DNA of 64,000 nucleotides from Reticulitermes speratus (lineage: Eukaryota > Arthropoda > Insecta > Blattodea > Rhinotermitidae): contig JAJKFL010000012.1 in assembly GCA_021186555.1 (NCBI GenBank), forward strand, positions 21,587,711-21,651,710, read 5' to 3'. Position 1 is the stretch's first letter; the number at the start of each line of letters is the position of its first letter. The position numbers were made by a program, and so were the translations under genes. Under the pieces are notes generated by a model that was given only the letters and a program-made list of their open reading frames with translations, had not been told where the DNA came from and made no database searches. Positions 11,806 through 25,169 of this stretch are shown piece by piece.

Positions 11806-12348
11806 AACACGAGGGACCAACAAACACGTAGCCCATTGTCATGCCCTAGATGTGTTCCTGGAAAATTGGGCATAAATCAAAAATAATATTCCCGTAAGAA
11901 ATAACGGAATAGACAGGGTTTAGGGGCAATGATACCAATGACAGCCTGTTCATATGCGGTATATGTACATATAAAGGTAAAAGGTAAAGTTTTACACCAC
12001 AAAACAATAGAAAAATATTACCTGTATGACGAAACAAGAAACAACAACCAACTTAATGACGAAAATACCTTGGAACCAAACGCCATCTTCAGAGTTCTAT
12101 TTCAAAATGACCAATGAAGAACAATCACCATTTTTCAGTACTCGGTAATCCGTCAGATCCTACAACACATAAAGCTTCCATCAACATATATCTCCTCAAA
12201 TATAAGGCGTAAGTTCTCTCTATACGGCTATCCTTTGCGTAAGAACTATAACAATTTGTGTATCTCCTGCTCTGAATTAATAATTGAAGTCATTATTTTC
12301 ATTTCACGTTTTATGTCTTCAAAACTAGATCACAGCCAAGCTTTTTTT
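11806..12348. other. Unassigned sequence
   Basis: No recognisable gene or repeat in this stretch. Confidence 0.4.
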
Positions 12349-12638
12349 GAAGGGCTCCGAAGCAGATACTACGGACGCACCGCAGCCTTAAGGCTTAATT
12401 TGCAACACTGTGATGAAGAGGAAGAGAAAGGTGATCAGTTTTTTTTTATCTTTCCAAGCAATGAAGCACCGATGGAATCAAACTGACAGGGGAAAAACCG
12501 AAGTACTCGGGGGAAAAACCTGTCCCAGTGCCACTTTGTCACAGTGCCACAAATCTCACATGGACTGACCCGGGATGGAAGCGGGGCCTCCGCGTTGAGA
12601 GGCCGGCGACTAAACGCCTGAGCCATGGCACGGCCCCA
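12349..12638 (-). mobile_element. SINE family A, full length
   Basis: The right end is a tRNA-like head read on the - strand (GCCATGGCTCAGGCGTTTAG, with A-box TGGCTCAGGCG). The left end is the family 3' motif 'ctgcttcggagccct' followed by a short tail. The flanks CAGCCAAGC and CAGTCAAGT may be a diverged target-site duplication. There are about eight family A copies in the window. Confidence 0.8.
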
Positions 12639-12639
12639 G

Positions 12640-14454
12640 TCAAGTTACTAATATAAATCCAAGAATTCTTCAAAACTGTAATAATTTATTTTCATTGTTA
12701 TTCTAAACTTTCTCTATTCTCTTGCCATCATATTCATTCTACCCTTTATTTCAATTCCAGATCCACCATTAGAAGAATCTCGTACCCTATAAACTACAAA
12801 CTCGCTCTACGGATAAGCTGAAATACTAAAACCTGCAACCAGTTGACACTGAAGAAAAGAATAACTTAAAACGAGGGAACTACCCAAAAAAAATCTTCTA
12901 AAAGTAAGATTATGTATCATAATTAAATAGTCAACATAAAACAACCTTACATAAGTACAAGTTAGAACTTTCAAGGCAATATTCTTGCACATCTCTAGGA
13001 TAACTATAATACACACTACTTCAAAATTACATCAATAACATGCATATTTATGAATTTTTGCTCTTTATGTAAAAATGATATATCACTTCTTTTCATAAAA
13101 CTTAATTTTGTAATCAATCTGCCAAGTATTTTGTATATTTTTTGTATTACTCGAAAATGGCCAAGTCGAAAAAAATTTTTATAATGATAAGAATTGATAA
13201 TAAATTTTAGTTGTAATTTTAGATTTTTTAAATTTACTTTTATTATTATTTCTTTGTCAAGTAATTTTGCAGTATCTGTGTATTTGTGTATTGTCGCATT
13301 CGAGTGTTCATTTAGCACCTGACTCTGCGCTGCTAATCCTGCGTGTCAATAAAACTAATTGGATGGATATGTACTATCAATATATTCAGGAACAAATGGT
13401 CTCTCCTAAAATTTTTACTTTAACAATTATATTATTATTAATACTGTTTTTAGATGCGATTTCTTATTATTTCTTTTTTTCTGTGTTGTCTGTTATTTGT
13501 GTATTTTTCTTTTGTTTCTGTGCTCTGTCCATAATTTTCCTTATAGCATTTGTGCCAGCACGTTAATAATAAGTAATTTAATTATTGTTGTTATTATTAT
13601 TATTATTTAATTAGAGCGCATGTGGAATATGACGGCAAAAGTGTTACCAATAATCGTGCGAGCGATTGGAAGCCTGTCAAGCTCATTTCGGCAATATTCG
13701 GAAGGTACCCCCGCCGATAAATGCAGTGTGTAATTGCAGGAGGGAACAGCATACAGCGCGAGGTAGGTGCTAAATTACAGCATGGTCAACCATTTCATTT
13801 AATCTCAGATATATTTAGCACAAAACTATGAGCCTTGAGGACGAAGAGTGACGCTTGCTCATGGACAAAATACGCTGTAATATGATGTAATAACAATAAT
13901 ACCATGAATAACAACAATACCACCAACAACAATAGCAAAGCAGTTAGTCTTGATCTCTTGCGAGCGACAGAGCAGGGCTGTGGCTCACCAATCTCATGAT
14001 GAAGTCTGCAGAGGATGAAATGGCTCTGCCCTCACCTCCCCCCAACCGCACGTCACGACGAGTTAGGCCGGATGAAAACCAGAGCAACGCAGAGCAATGC
14101 GGAAAATTAGAGTTCCCGCGGAGTGGGGAAAAAAAGTGTGAACGTGAAAACAAAATGTTCAGCTGTACTTCAGTCGATGACGGGACATTCGCCTTTGGCT
14201 GGATGGACGAAATTTGTCACAACCCTACGCTAAATGACACAGTTATTGCATTACTTAGACATAAAGTCACAAAGAAACTGCTTCAGAATTTATCAGTGTG
14301 GCCTGGATCGGTTCTGGGAATTTTTTGTAAAGGTGTTCAGTAATTTCTTCTTGAAATAAAATTTAAATGTATCAACAATAGAGCATTCCACGTATAAAAA
14401 TGTAAAGTTACTATAGAATTGTAATTACCTTACCTGTAGAAATACTGTATGAGT
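12640..14454. other. AT-rich unassigned DNA with one uncertain ORF
   Basis: The stretch is strongly AT-rich near 13000-13600. An open frame at 13996-14343 on the + strand (115 codons, acidic-basic, starts MMKSAEDEM, contains CTSVDDGTFAFGWMDEICH) has no domain I recognise. It could be chance or the remnant of a repeat protein, so I do not call it a gene. Confidence 0.35.
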
Positions 14455-14525
14455 GTGTGTGTGTGTGTGTGCGTGCGTGTGGGGCGCTCACGCGAGAGAG
14501 AGTGTACTTTGGGGGGGGGGGGAGG
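14455..14525. repeat. (TG)n and G-run simple repeats
   Basis: Alternating TG/GC repeats run from about 14453 to 14480, and a run of about twelve G residues sits near 14511-14522. Confidence 0.9.
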
Positions 14526-14914
14526 TGGATGATGGAGGCGATCAGCTTCAAACTCTATTTGCATCTGTAAAAACCTAAGAAAACCGTAACACTAGGGTAA
14601 AATTGATCTGATGGGCTTGGCGATAAAACCCAGAATTATATACGATTATAGAGCTACTGAATAACTGGCCGTGAAATGTAAGAGAAAGACCAAACCGCAC
14701 CGGGGCATGTCACCAAGTCCTAAAATCTACGCTAATGACACTCAGAACCAAATCATACAGAATAGAAGCTTTAAATTGGGGTGTTCTTAATGTCTGAGGC
14801 CGAAATAATAATTACAATACCATACGAAAGAGGAAATAATGAAATAGCGCTTTTAGCCTCGTCTGAATACTAGATCATAGAACAATATCATAATGTGAAA
14901 ATAAGTACTAAATC

Positions 14915-15050
14915 GAAATCTGCGGTCTTCTGGGGTATTACGCGGCGTCGTGTGGTAATTGTTTACCGACGTTTCGGGACAATGTATCGGTCCCATCTTC
15001 ACGGGTCAAGAGTCCACACGACGCAGCGTAATCAACATCGCGGCGGCAGC
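14915..15050 (-). mobile_element. PLE-type fragment with damaged hammerhead
   Basis: This is highly similar to 28995-29110. On the - strand GAAAC, the GGGAC/GTCCC-like hairpin and a CTGAAGA equivalent are in order, but the first core base is G (GTGAAGA, ending at 15001). The ribozyme is therefore probably inactive. Inverted GCGTCGTGTGG-type sequences (14944-14955 and 15013-15024) flank it. Confidence 0.55.
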
Positions 15051-15689
15051 CTGAAATCAAAACTAATAAATCATTCATATATATGGAACAAACGTCAAGC
15101 ATTTGGGAACGCAAAATTACTAAAACACAGACGTTTAGAACTGACTAAATTCGGAGACTCCCCGCTACCAAACATCTTAACTTTCTTTCTGCTATCTAGA
15201 AGTCGAAACTTATTTTGATGAGGCATTTATTACTCCGTCGTGTCAGATTATCTCTTCTACCAATAGAATTCAAACTTAACAACCATTCCAAAATTTCGTT
15301 CAAGTTGAACAGCACAGGATCTAGCCTGCATGCTGTCACTGAGACGCCACTGCACCGTGCAGTTTGCGAGCAGCCAGACGCAATTCACTTTGCATTACAT
15401 CTAACGATCTGCGTCTGCGTCGCCCTCATTTGCTCGAAACGCTAAACACCACATGGCCCCTCCACGTGGCTGGTTTCGCGAGATATGAACTTAGCTTCGT
15501 GTGATAAACGACTCGCTGTGGCCGACAATCCTTTGGCAGTGCAGTTACATGAGCAGGGGTGTCCCAACTACACGCCGTTTCCACGGCTTCCGAGACTGAA
15601 TACAGCGACCATGTTGGAATGATATATGCGTAATTTGCGTGTATAAACGGTAAAGCCAACCCTGCCCTTTATTAAGCACCGCGACATGA

Positions 15690-15850
15690 AGACGTACAGG
15701 AGAGGGGAGGTATAGCTCCACGCATTCTTAAACTTAGTTACTGGATTGAGAGGTCAGGTTCTCATTCCGGCCGTTTTATTCCCCCAGACACAACCACGGT
15801 ACCCATTGCAAGAAAAACGCGGACGCCGCTCCGACCGACATGACCAATGC
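15690..15850 (-). mobile_element. SINE family C fragment
   Basis: The - strand body keeps 'gaatgcgtggagctatacc', GGGTACCGTGG and CCGGAATGAGAACC blocks in family order. It is truncated with no visible duplication. Confidence 0.5.
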
Positions 15851-16059
15851 GAGGAAATAGGATCGTTAACCTGCAAAAGGAATTTCGTGTAATCTGGCTC
15901 TAGGAGTCTGTATTAAATGCATTTTTGTAAAACCTGATTTTGGTTGATGCAGGTCCAGTATATTAATACGTACTTTACGTGGGGCACATAAAACAAAACA
16001 TCACCTTTCTCCACACCAGCTCGTCTTAAAGGGTTTCAGTGAAATTTACAGGTAAATTA

Positions 16060-16305
16060 GTCCCCATGCACGCCATGTCGACTTATGGGGAAGTGGAGGT
16101 ATATCACCACGAGTTCTTTACTTCGGCACTAGATGAAAATGAGTGGTCAGCTTCACGCCCTGGCCTCTTTATTCCCTGGAAAAAAAAGATGGTGGTACCC
16201 GATGAATGTGAGGTAGGGTAGGCCACAGAGGCGGTTTAGACGCTTTGGAGAAGAAAAGTAAACTGTCCCTAACAGGGACCTAATCACGATTCAGTATATT
16301 GTGTA
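16060..16305 (-). mobile_element. SINE family C, degenerate
   Basis: The arrangement 'ggaagtggaggtatatc', 'gtggtcagcttcacgccctggcc', 'ccacagaggcggtttagacg' and 'ctttggagaagaaaag' follows the family C body on the - strand. The tRNA-like end is badly decayed. Confidence 0.55.
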
Positions 16306-19300
16306 AGTATAAACTGCAAAAAGATCTACAGCTTTTACAAAATTTCAGGTTTCTACGAAGTCAGTATTGTGATTACGATCTTCTGGTTACGACGGCGTGT
16401 AGTTCAGAAGAGTTTTTTTAAGCTGGAGATAGATAAGCAGATTTTTCCGAAACATTAATACATATCTACCAAAATAAAATGCGTTTTAATGTAAAGTCAA
16501 CCTACAGATTATATTCGAAATAATTTTCAATTCCGTGATTATCTGTTTGAAGTAATTCGGTGCTAACTGTTTGGCCTACTTATTGAGTGCCATGTGGCAC
16601 TTGAGCTGTGCGATTAGCAACAACAAAGTGCTCTTTGTAACAAATTAATAACGACGCCAATGAGATGAAATCGCACTGAAAATATCTGGAAAATATGTAG
16701 GCTACACTGCATCGAGCTACCCTTTTATTCTTCTTGTCTTCACTCTATATCATCAGTAACAGAAATTTTTAAATGTCACGTATAAATACATTACTTTTCC
16801 TGGGGAAGTGGGCGCCCCTAGCTCCCCTTTTGGGAGGAGGGCTTCGCATCTTTCGTGACCCAGAAACACGACAGCCATAGAAGCAGTTCAAGTTGCAGCT
16901 GGATGACGTCAGGCACCGCCCCCTAAACTTGACACTTCCTCTCGTTGACGCAACTTAATAGACTCACGCACTGCTTAGCGATTTTAAGTAGGAAATTCAG
17001 TTAAATAAGCACAAAAATTCAGCCCCTTCTTCACAAAAAACAGGCTCCGTATTAATTCTGCTTAGACAAAGTCTCAATGTTTATTGTGATAATCACATGA
17101 AACACGTAAACACATTGTGTGAATAAAATGGAGAGATGTTTAATATTAGAGCAGGTGGTAAACACAGCGTGTTCCGCATAGGCTGTGCCAGACTTCAGGA
17201 TATTATGACGTGAGTAATTTTGAGTAAAAAATGCTGTATCAACATATGCCCGATTATGAAACATTACATCACTACGAGTCTTTGCATATTTCAAGATACT
17301 GCGCGATATTCATGCTATCAGTTCTTATGAACCACCTTCACGCTTACTCCCATCCCTGGTAGCCCAGTGTCCTGCACATAGTGTATAAATCCACTCGTGG
17401 CGAACATAGGCCGCTACGAGAAGTCCGACTTGCACACCATGTACAAAAGCTACTTGCATAAAAGACCTCAACATGCCCTGTTATAATTAGTCTAATACAA
17501 TAGGTAGTGTTTTTTAGGTAGATTTTTCACTACAGTTACAAAGAGGTTGTTTTTCCATTGTGCGTATCGGTTGGATGATTGTTCCGATACCTAGTTTCCA
17601 TAGGCAGTTGGTTACTGGAACGACTGTTTCTATCCTCTTAGCCTTTGATGTTTATCAATGTATATCTACACGAGAAATAAAGAAATCCGTTTAAAAAAAA
17701 CATTACTACCTCGTACCTCGTACTGGTTTTGGTCCACAGGCCTGGCCTGCGAGGTCAACACGTCTCACGCCCCTTGAATAATTCTGGTGGGAGTATAAGA
17801 AGGACGTGGTCTACTGACAAAAATGTAGTCGAATGAAGCACTCTTGCAGTGAATCATGGAGTCCGCTAACTGCCTAAGAGCAAGTGATGAAATTATCAGA
17901 AATGCAACATTCCCTTTGAGATGCGCAGAATTATGCCTACAGAATTGTGGAGATCGTTTTAAACAGTAATCAGTGTAACATAACAGACAATTGACATTCC
18001 TTGACATTGTCTAATCAAAACTGATTTTTCTTTCCATGTTGTGACATAACTACATTAACCACCGTAACTAACTCGACAACATAACTAAAAATTGAGGTCT
18101 TTCTTTTGTCGTGTATCTGACAATTTTGTTGATGTTGCATATGCAGTATGGTTAAGGCTTACTTGCTGCATTTCTTTTGTGTTGTATTTGACTGATAACT
18201 TTCCTTATACTTGTACTGTACGACAGAACGTACGTACTGCAACATTTTCGTTAGTTACGTAGGCACGTTAAAATGCCGGTAATGGCATAACTGTTGGTAA
18301 TCACGCATACGTGTATGTGGCATTTTTTACTCAAAATGGGTCATAAAATAAGATCCTGAAATTTGGTACAGCTTACGAGGAACATTCTGTATAATAACGA
18401 TTGTACTTTAAAGGGCTAACGACTTCACTTATTTCACTTTCTGTAGACTATTTGTGGCAGATATCCGAAATGTCTTATCTAGTGGAAGCTGAAAAACGTG
18501 CCATAAAGTCTAGATTTTACTGAATTCGTTCCTAGTCTATATAAAAATGCTTTCAGTGAGTCAGATCAGAAACTGAGAACGCCTTAAAGAAGAACCTTAA
18601 AAAATACCCCAGTTTATACTGTACAAGTAGAAAGGGGGTGGAAGGAAGTGGTCGTAGCACAGTTTGAGGTACTGCCCAGGTATTTTGGAGGAGCTAAGGA
18701 AACCATGAAACACTTCAGTCAGGATAGCCAGCCTTCGAGCAGATTTTATAATCCGGGAATCTAAAATGCAAAGTATGTGTGCTGTCCACTTTTGTCATAT
18801 CAGACATAGTTTGTGTCGTCATATAAACACAGCACTTAAACCACATCCTTTACATCACAGTGAAAAGAACTATTTCGTAAACCGTCTTGGTAGAAGCCAT
18901 AACGATCGCCGAGAAATTCTGTGTTAATATTCCCATGTGTGTAAATTGTATAAACATTGCACTCTGACTGTACAGTAGGTCCATCATAATGATTCTGCAA
19001 TTCTATGGTAGTTTATTGTTATTCAAAATTATTTGCACTTCTCCACTGACTATCTTGTTAGCAAGCAGCAAAAGTGCATTAAGCATTAACAGAACTTTTG
19101 TTAACGTACTCGGTGCTATGTCGCGATTTGTTTTCAGTACACGTCCTGGTGTTTCCCGAAGATCTTTTGCCGTTGTCCCACTGCTACGTCTTCCCTCGAG
19201 GTCTTCGCACATAGTCTATACAGTACAATTCCGGCACGGTAAAACACATCTGTGCTATTTGCCCAACTCTTCTGTGATTCTGCTCTTTCGGCTCACTCAG

Positions 19301-20740
19301 ATTGATTCTGTCATCACAACCGCGTCATGTTTCGGCTTATTGTAAGCCGGTACGAATCCTAACTCAAAAACGGTGCAGCGTATTCATTGAGTAAACGACG
19401 TTCATTCAGTCAGTAAACAAGAAACACATTTTTACCCAACTCGAGGATATAAACTTTTGTTCATAAAACATGGACACAGAAATCCATCCAGGGTCAGCTT
19501 GAATAATTATACACAAGGGATTCCCATTTGTTTAAGATCCGTTTCAATATTCTTCAGTCTGGACCTATGTATCCGGAGTGATCTCAGTTCCTGAGATTTT
19601 TCAAAGATAATGTGTTATTTTCCTGGTTCCTCTCTATGTTCTACACAGTCGCCGCACTTTTCTCTGTTCTTTGATGTTGCCAAATATTCTGCTCATTAGT
19701 TTATCTTCTGCTATAATTTCTCGCTCAAATTTCTTCGGTGTCAGAGAAACGTATGAAGAAAAATCATAGGCGACGATGAGAAGTAAAAGTAACAAACATA
19801 ATTATGGGACAATCGCACGACAATTACAGAAAAGAACGCAGTGCCTACATCAGTATCTTACGTCTATAGCTCTGTGACGATATTGTAACATTTTTTAACG
19901 TACGAGAGATAGGGAGAGAAACTGTTATTTCGCTCCCATCCTCATGAAGCATTTAACCTTCTTTATTAATGTCATTCCTCTTAAATACTGTCTCCTTGTT
20001 TAAAATACCGATTCAGTAAACCAAGTTTCGACCTCAGGTGCATATAAACTGTAGCATTTTATAAGAAAGGCTCCATATTCCCACGAGTTTATTAATAAGC
20101 CCCGTGGTTTAAAAAATGGAGCAAGCGGTTGCGACTCCAGACACATGTGTCTAATTCCTACACAAACATAATAACCCTCCCTCTGCTCGTTATAACGATG
20201 TTATTTAAAACATAACTTGGCAGAATTTAGGGTTCAGTTCCTACAACACAGGGAAGGAGGGGAGGGGTCGCGTGCCCTCCTTTGACAGGAAGTTATTTTC
20301 TTTTTCGAAAAGTAATTCTGAAATATAAACACAGGATGTCGAAACTGTCGTAGTCATGTGTTGCAGTGAAGGAACAAGTGAGAAGTGTTTTACTAACTTC
20401 TGATGTTTGTTCTTTCTGGTTTTGTAACAAAAAAAAAAAGTGTTCCCGAGAGATGTCACCAACTTGCGTTGACATGGTAGCTACCAGATGCATAGTTAAC
20501 ATGAACGATATATCGATAGGTGCAGCTCACGCCTGTTTGTTAAACAGCTTCACTTCAGCGAGCTGTTTTGAATAAAAGACCTGAAGGGTTATTAGCTTTG
20601 CCTTGCGAGTTTGCAAAGACGTAATCTGTACCAAATCGGACGAAATCTAAAGTAAAATGTGTTATATTTCTATTGATTGAGTTGTGGTTCGTTCTTTACA
20701 TCAGTCCATTCTAGTGTAACACCAGGTTCTTAGAGAGCAC
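16306..20740. other. Unassigned sequence, possibly intergenic
   Basis: About 4.4 kb in which I recognise no exon and no repeat family. Open frames are short and lack domains or conserved motifs. Confidence 0.4.
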
Positions 20741-20746
20741 AGGATC

Positions 20747-20750
<4 letters not shown>

Positions 20751-20777
<27 letters not shown>
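20751..20777. repeat. (AT)n microsatellite
   Basis: Alternating TA units are followed by a short TG run. Confidence 0.9.
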
Positions 20778-20780
<3 letters not shown>

Positions 20781-21046
20781 TGTTTGTGTGTGTGCATCCT
20801 AAGTAGATTGGTGTGCTCACTAACTTCACTCCTTCTACTCAACCAGTACAATATTTCTCCTTTTCTCAAAAAATTCCTTCCTTTGTTATACAATCCCCCT
20901 GTTACACCCGACAAGCTTTGTGCCCTACTGACTTTACTTTCCCACTTGCACCTCATTTCAAGTACGTATACAGTCAACAATATTTTTTATCTATCTCTGT
21001 TCTATATGAAGTGCATCAGTGGCCCGAAATAAAGAGAAAGACTAAG

Positions 21047-21310
21047 TCGTGCCATGGCTCAGGCGCTTAGTCGCCGGCCTCTCACCGCGGAGGCCCGAGT
21101 TAGATTCCGGGTCAGTCTATGTGGGATTTGTGGTGGGCAAAGTGGCACTGGGGCAGGCTTTTCCCCGAGTACTTCGGTTTTCTCCTCTCAATTTCATTCC
21201 ACCATTGCTCCATTACACGTAAAACGAAAAAAATTTAATCATCCTCATCACAGAGTTGCACAATAAGCCTCAAGGCTGCGGTGCGTCCGTAGCATCTGCT
21301 GCGGGGACCT
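21047..21310 (+). mobile_element. SINE family A
   Basis: The tRNA-like head (GCCATGGCTCAGGCGCTTAG, then CGCCGGCCTCTCACCGCGG) is followed by the family body and ends in 'gcatctgctgcgggg'. The B-box is damaged (GAGTTAGATTCC). There is no A-tail or target-site duplication, so this is an older copy. Confidence 0.8.
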
Positions 21311-23278
21311 ACTTACAATGAAGCTTTAAGTGTTGTGCGAGTCCTTTGAAATTAGAAAGATCCGCTTTGGTGCAGGAATCCATAAATACATGTAAGAAAG
21401 CCAGGTAACGGCACAATAGAAGTTACTTTATTTGAACATTCACAAGTCCACATGTCTTAATATCCATGGTTATGAACTTGAAAACAGTCTTTGGAAGCAG
21501 AAGGTGCTAAATAATTCAGTCTAAGAGTAGAAGCGAAAGTTCACTTATCTCTAACGCCGACCGAGGTTTCTTCACCCCCATATTTACATTCTACTATTTT
21601 ATTATACTTTCAAATTTTTGGCCTTGAAAGTGGTCGCTTCCTAGGAAGAAAATGTCTGTAACATAAAGCACAAGATATTGTTAAATAATTTTGGATTACT
21701 CTCTAAAATATTTCTAACGCTCTTGATAACTTACAACTGCTAGAGTGCCACCGTCCGTATTGGAGAAAGAGACGTTTCTGAGACTAAATTTGTTTTCGTC
21801 CTCATGTGAGTCTCCCCATGTCGAACTGACACTGTCACATGACCTGTCAGTGACATTGACGTCTTCGGACGTACTTTCAACGCAATGGATATCGTCGGCG
21901 GTTCCTCGATTCACTTTTCAACAGTTTTCTGGGAAGACATCATCCGGAAAATGAGATAAACCTACATCTTGTTTCACTGTTTATGTCCCAGGCAGGTGGT
22001 ATTTCTGAGAAGTGCAATCGTATCGAGAATTTTTTCAACTTAGGACATTCTTCAAAACGCAAGAGTTTTAACGTGCGGCTACTTTCGAAATTTGGCTCTG
22101 GACTCCAGCGCTCCAGTGATCTGCTTAGTAGGAGTGGAAGGAAAGAAGACACGTAAACTCTGCTCCTCAGGGAGGGGAAGATTCACTTCCAGAAAAATAA
22201 GGGATAAAGTTGGGAAAGCTAGTACTCTCAAGTGTAATAAAATTAGGCTATGTAGAATTCTAACAAGGCATATCTCATGTAGCATCATTCACTATTTGGA
22301 CTTTCTCCATCGTTAGTGGTTAATAATAAACCATAAACAGGTCATTCGGGGACAAGATCAATCCCCATTCTCAAGTAAAAAAAAAAGAAGTAAGTAATAT
22401 ACCTATTCAGTTAAGCCCGAAAGGAAAAGCTGATCTCTAGGTCCAGACACTCAAAATAGCTTTCATTTTAAGCCATATTCTTCAGGTGTTTCCCTTCCTT
22501 TTTTCTCAAGAAGCGGACTTATTCTATCTCCGAAATTTGTGTTTTAATTTCATTTTAAAAAAGGAAAAATTAACAGTCTCCGAAGTGTAATATACTACCG
22601 CCAGAACCATCAGAATTGAGCAGTCAATATTTATATAATTGTAGGACAATACTGGAGTATGCATTTAGGCTTACTTAAAACTTAAATTATTAATTAATCA
22701 CACTAATTAATTTGCTTAAAATAGAATTTGGTTAATACATTCTACTCTCATTTTTAGACCCAAGGGTACTTTAATGCTGTGACCTCAATATGTTAAATTT
22801 GCTTTCTAGCCAGCTACTCTGGCTGAGGTCGATAACTAGCGAGCCTGGTGCTTCATTGGTAGTTACTGAACGACTCTGCGTCAGATGCAGAAAGTACTGT
22901 CGAACAGAAAGAAAATACAATTACATATGCAAATTTAGAAAGAATTGTGTAGGAAAATATCCTGGCCTATTTCAACATATTCTATCGGACAGTTTTCCGA
23001 AATTTCCGAGGAAAACTGAAATCAATATTAATCAATATGGACGGTAAACTTGGAGGGAATTGAATCGTGGAAGTGCAATTAAAAGGCAAGCATTCTGACC
23101 GCAGCATGCTGTGACTATCTGATTCCAGTCTACTAACACGTCTGTGTGCCTTCGTCCATAACATTGTGTAAGAATCGTTACTTTAAAACGTCGTCCAACA
23201 GAAGACAAAGTACTGCTGAATAACACAAATTCTGAGAACGAATTGGGCCAACATAAGGCCTAACATCGAAACTCGATG
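21311..23278. other. Unassigned sequence
   Basis: The short opposing open frames near 21714-22316 show no domains, and no repeat family is recognised. Confidence 0.4.
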
Positions 23279-23365
23279 ATTATGATGATGATGATGATGA
23301 TGATGCTCTTGTTTTTGTTGTTGTAGTTGTCGTCGTCTTTGTTGTCGTCATTTTTGTTGTTTGTT
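23279..23365. repeat. (ATG)n and GTT-rich simple repeat
   Basis: An ATG/TGATGA run (23279-23307) is followed by imperfect GTT/GTC triplets, next to a SINE insertion site. Confidence 0.85.
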
Positions 23366-23387
23366 ATTATTTAATAATCATACTTAC

Positions 23388-23697
23388 GTTCCACGGGCTA
23401 AGGCCGTGAAAGGGCTCAGGCGGTTAGTCGCCGGTCGCTCACCGCGGATGCCGGGGTTCGATCCCGGGTCAGTCTATGTGGAATTTGTGGTGGACAAAGT
23501 GGCACTGGGACAGGTTTTTCCCCGAGTACTTCGGTTTTCCCCTCTCAAAATCGTACCACCGGTGCTCCATTACCAGGAAAAGCGAAAGAAACTAATAATC
23601 TTCATCAGAGGGTTGCACAATAAGCCTCAAGGCTGCGGTGCGTCCGTAGCATCTGCTGCGGGGCGCTCCACCACAAAAAAAAAAAGTTCCACGGGCT
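23388..23697 (+). mobile_element. SINE family A, complete, 12-bp TSD and poly-A
   Basis: The element runs 23400-23685, with exact flanking repeats GTTCCACGGGCT at 23388-23399 and 23686-23697. It has a tRNA-like head with an intact B-box (GGTTCGATCCC) and an A-tail of about eleven A residues. The perfect duplication shows LINE-machinery retrotransposition and a fairly recent insertion. Confidence 0.92.
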
Positions 23698-24485
23698 CCG
23701 TTAATGAAACGAGTCGCCTTAGCATGCTTTTCAACCCTTATGTTCAGAACGTGACGCCACACTTGAAGACTCGGCCTGCACTACGACTGAATGTGCAAAA
23801 TATATTATCGGGCAAACTGTGCAACAGTACTTGGTGTTGCTAATGTATTGGTCGGAGGTCACCGTATTGGCTTCACAGCAAGAATGGCGTAAGTGTCAGC
23901 AATGCAGCTGCAAGGACAAGTGGCAGAATACGGGGCACATATATCTGAAATGTGTACTTAAAAATTGGGCTTATATTACTATTATCAGGCCTAGAAATTA
24001 CATATGTGCTGCAACGTGAGAGACTTTAATGATCAGATGCACAACTACTTGCTAAACGTTTTTGAAGTTGGTAAAACTGAACTAGACAGAAATACGAAGT
24101 ATCGTAAGATACGCCACGAGAAGTGCCCGAATTTTCGGGTGTCTCGTTTTATTAAACCGAACTGAAGTAAAGAAGCTGCCCATTTCATGCATCTCTAGCC
24201 CTTAACAAGTTCTTATTTAAAGATTCACAGTGATCTGTGTGCCTCCTTACTGCATTAAAAAAAAACCGTAAACAGAAGAGATTATTTTAGACTCTTATTT
24301 GACATAAGAAAATTATTGCAATGTAGCAAACAGAGAGTAAATTATTCTTGTCGTTAAATTAATTGGGATTTTAAAAAGGAAAAACGCAATGTGACATGTA
24401 GCCTAACAAGTACTTACTACCGTGACACTGCATGGTTATGTGTCTGTAAATAAGAAACAGCTAGTGTAGTTCGGTCAGTTGAGCG
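23698..24485. other. Unassigned sequence
   Basis: No gene or repeat recognised. Confidence 0.4.
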
Positions 24486-24489
24486 ACCA

Positions 24490-24725
24490 GAATACGGGCA
24501 GGAAGACCAGGGAGTCCGAGTTCTGGCAGAAGAACAGAATTATCTCTTCTCCAAGTCGTCAAATACAGGTCTGGAATCCACCCCGTCTCCTGCCCACTGG
24601 ATATGTTCAGCTAAACTAATAGCGATGTGCAGCCGAGTACTTGCCTTACTCTATTGTCGAGGTTAAGAATGCGTTACGCTAAACCTCCACCCCTCCGTAA
24701 GCCTCATGGCGTGGTACTTAATTAA
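24490..24725 (+). mobile_element. SINE family C, degenerate
   Basis: Family C blocks are in order: 'cttctccaagtcgtc', 'tggaatccaccccgtctcctgcc', 'gaggttaagaatgcg', 'cctccacccctccgtaagcc' and 'atggcgtg'. The head is decayed. Confidence 0.55.
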
Positions 24726-24857
24726 GCACAAGAGACACTTTCACTTTGCTCAAAGCATGTCACAAAAATCATTACGTTTACCCGAACGTTATTAGGAATC
24801 CTCAGTGCACTTGTTTCCGTTTTTGGATTCATAACTGAATTTTTTTGTTCTTGTAAA

Positions 24858-24885
24858 GGGCCCCGCGGCAGATGCTACCGACGAA
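24858..24885 (-). mobile_element. SINE family A stub at the edge of a duplicated segment
   Basis: About 27 bases match the 3' end of family A as read on the - strand (GGGCCCCGCGGCAGATGCTA, then CCGACG). The match stops exactly where similarity to the 44-kb hAT copy begins. Confidence 0.6.
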
Positions 24886-25150
24886 AAAGGTCAGTGACAG
24901 TAAACAAAAAGATTATCCCGGTAGACGGCAAAGCGGGATGGCAGACATATTATTAAGCTTGGAATTTATAGATTTACAGTGCGATGGAAACCCAAAAAGT
25001 AAATTTCACGATGCTAAACTTCCTGACTGCTATCAACTGTATTCACCTCGTGATAAGATCCCCTTGCTGAGTAACAATGCGCGACACATAATAAGCATTT
25101 CTGGAAGTTACAAATGGGTAGGCCTCTGTAACTTCGGGGAGTTTTTTTTG
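24886..25150 (+). pseudogene. hAT transposase C-terminal fragment (dimerisation region), copy 1
   Basis: The translated segment has LEFIDLQCDGNPKSKF, then LPDCYQLYSPRDKIPLLSNN followed by ARHIISISGSY. This matches the C-terminal hAT dimerisation region of the ZBED5/GTF2IRD2-like group, whose usual order is 'DLQCD...LKxKF...LxxFY...FPxLRxHAxxIxxxFGSTYxCE'. The zinc finger, RNase-H core and catalytic acids are absent, so it cannot transpose. It ends at a G/T run next to a SINE. Copy 2 lies inverted at 43985-44247, about 98% identical by eye (four mismatches in roughly 255 bases). Confidence 0.7.
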
Positions 25151-25169
25151 GGGGGGGGGGGGTGGGGTT

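Noticed and set aside
13996-14343. 115-codon open frame, + strand
   Set aside because: No recognisable domain, splice context or homologous feature; length is possible by chance.
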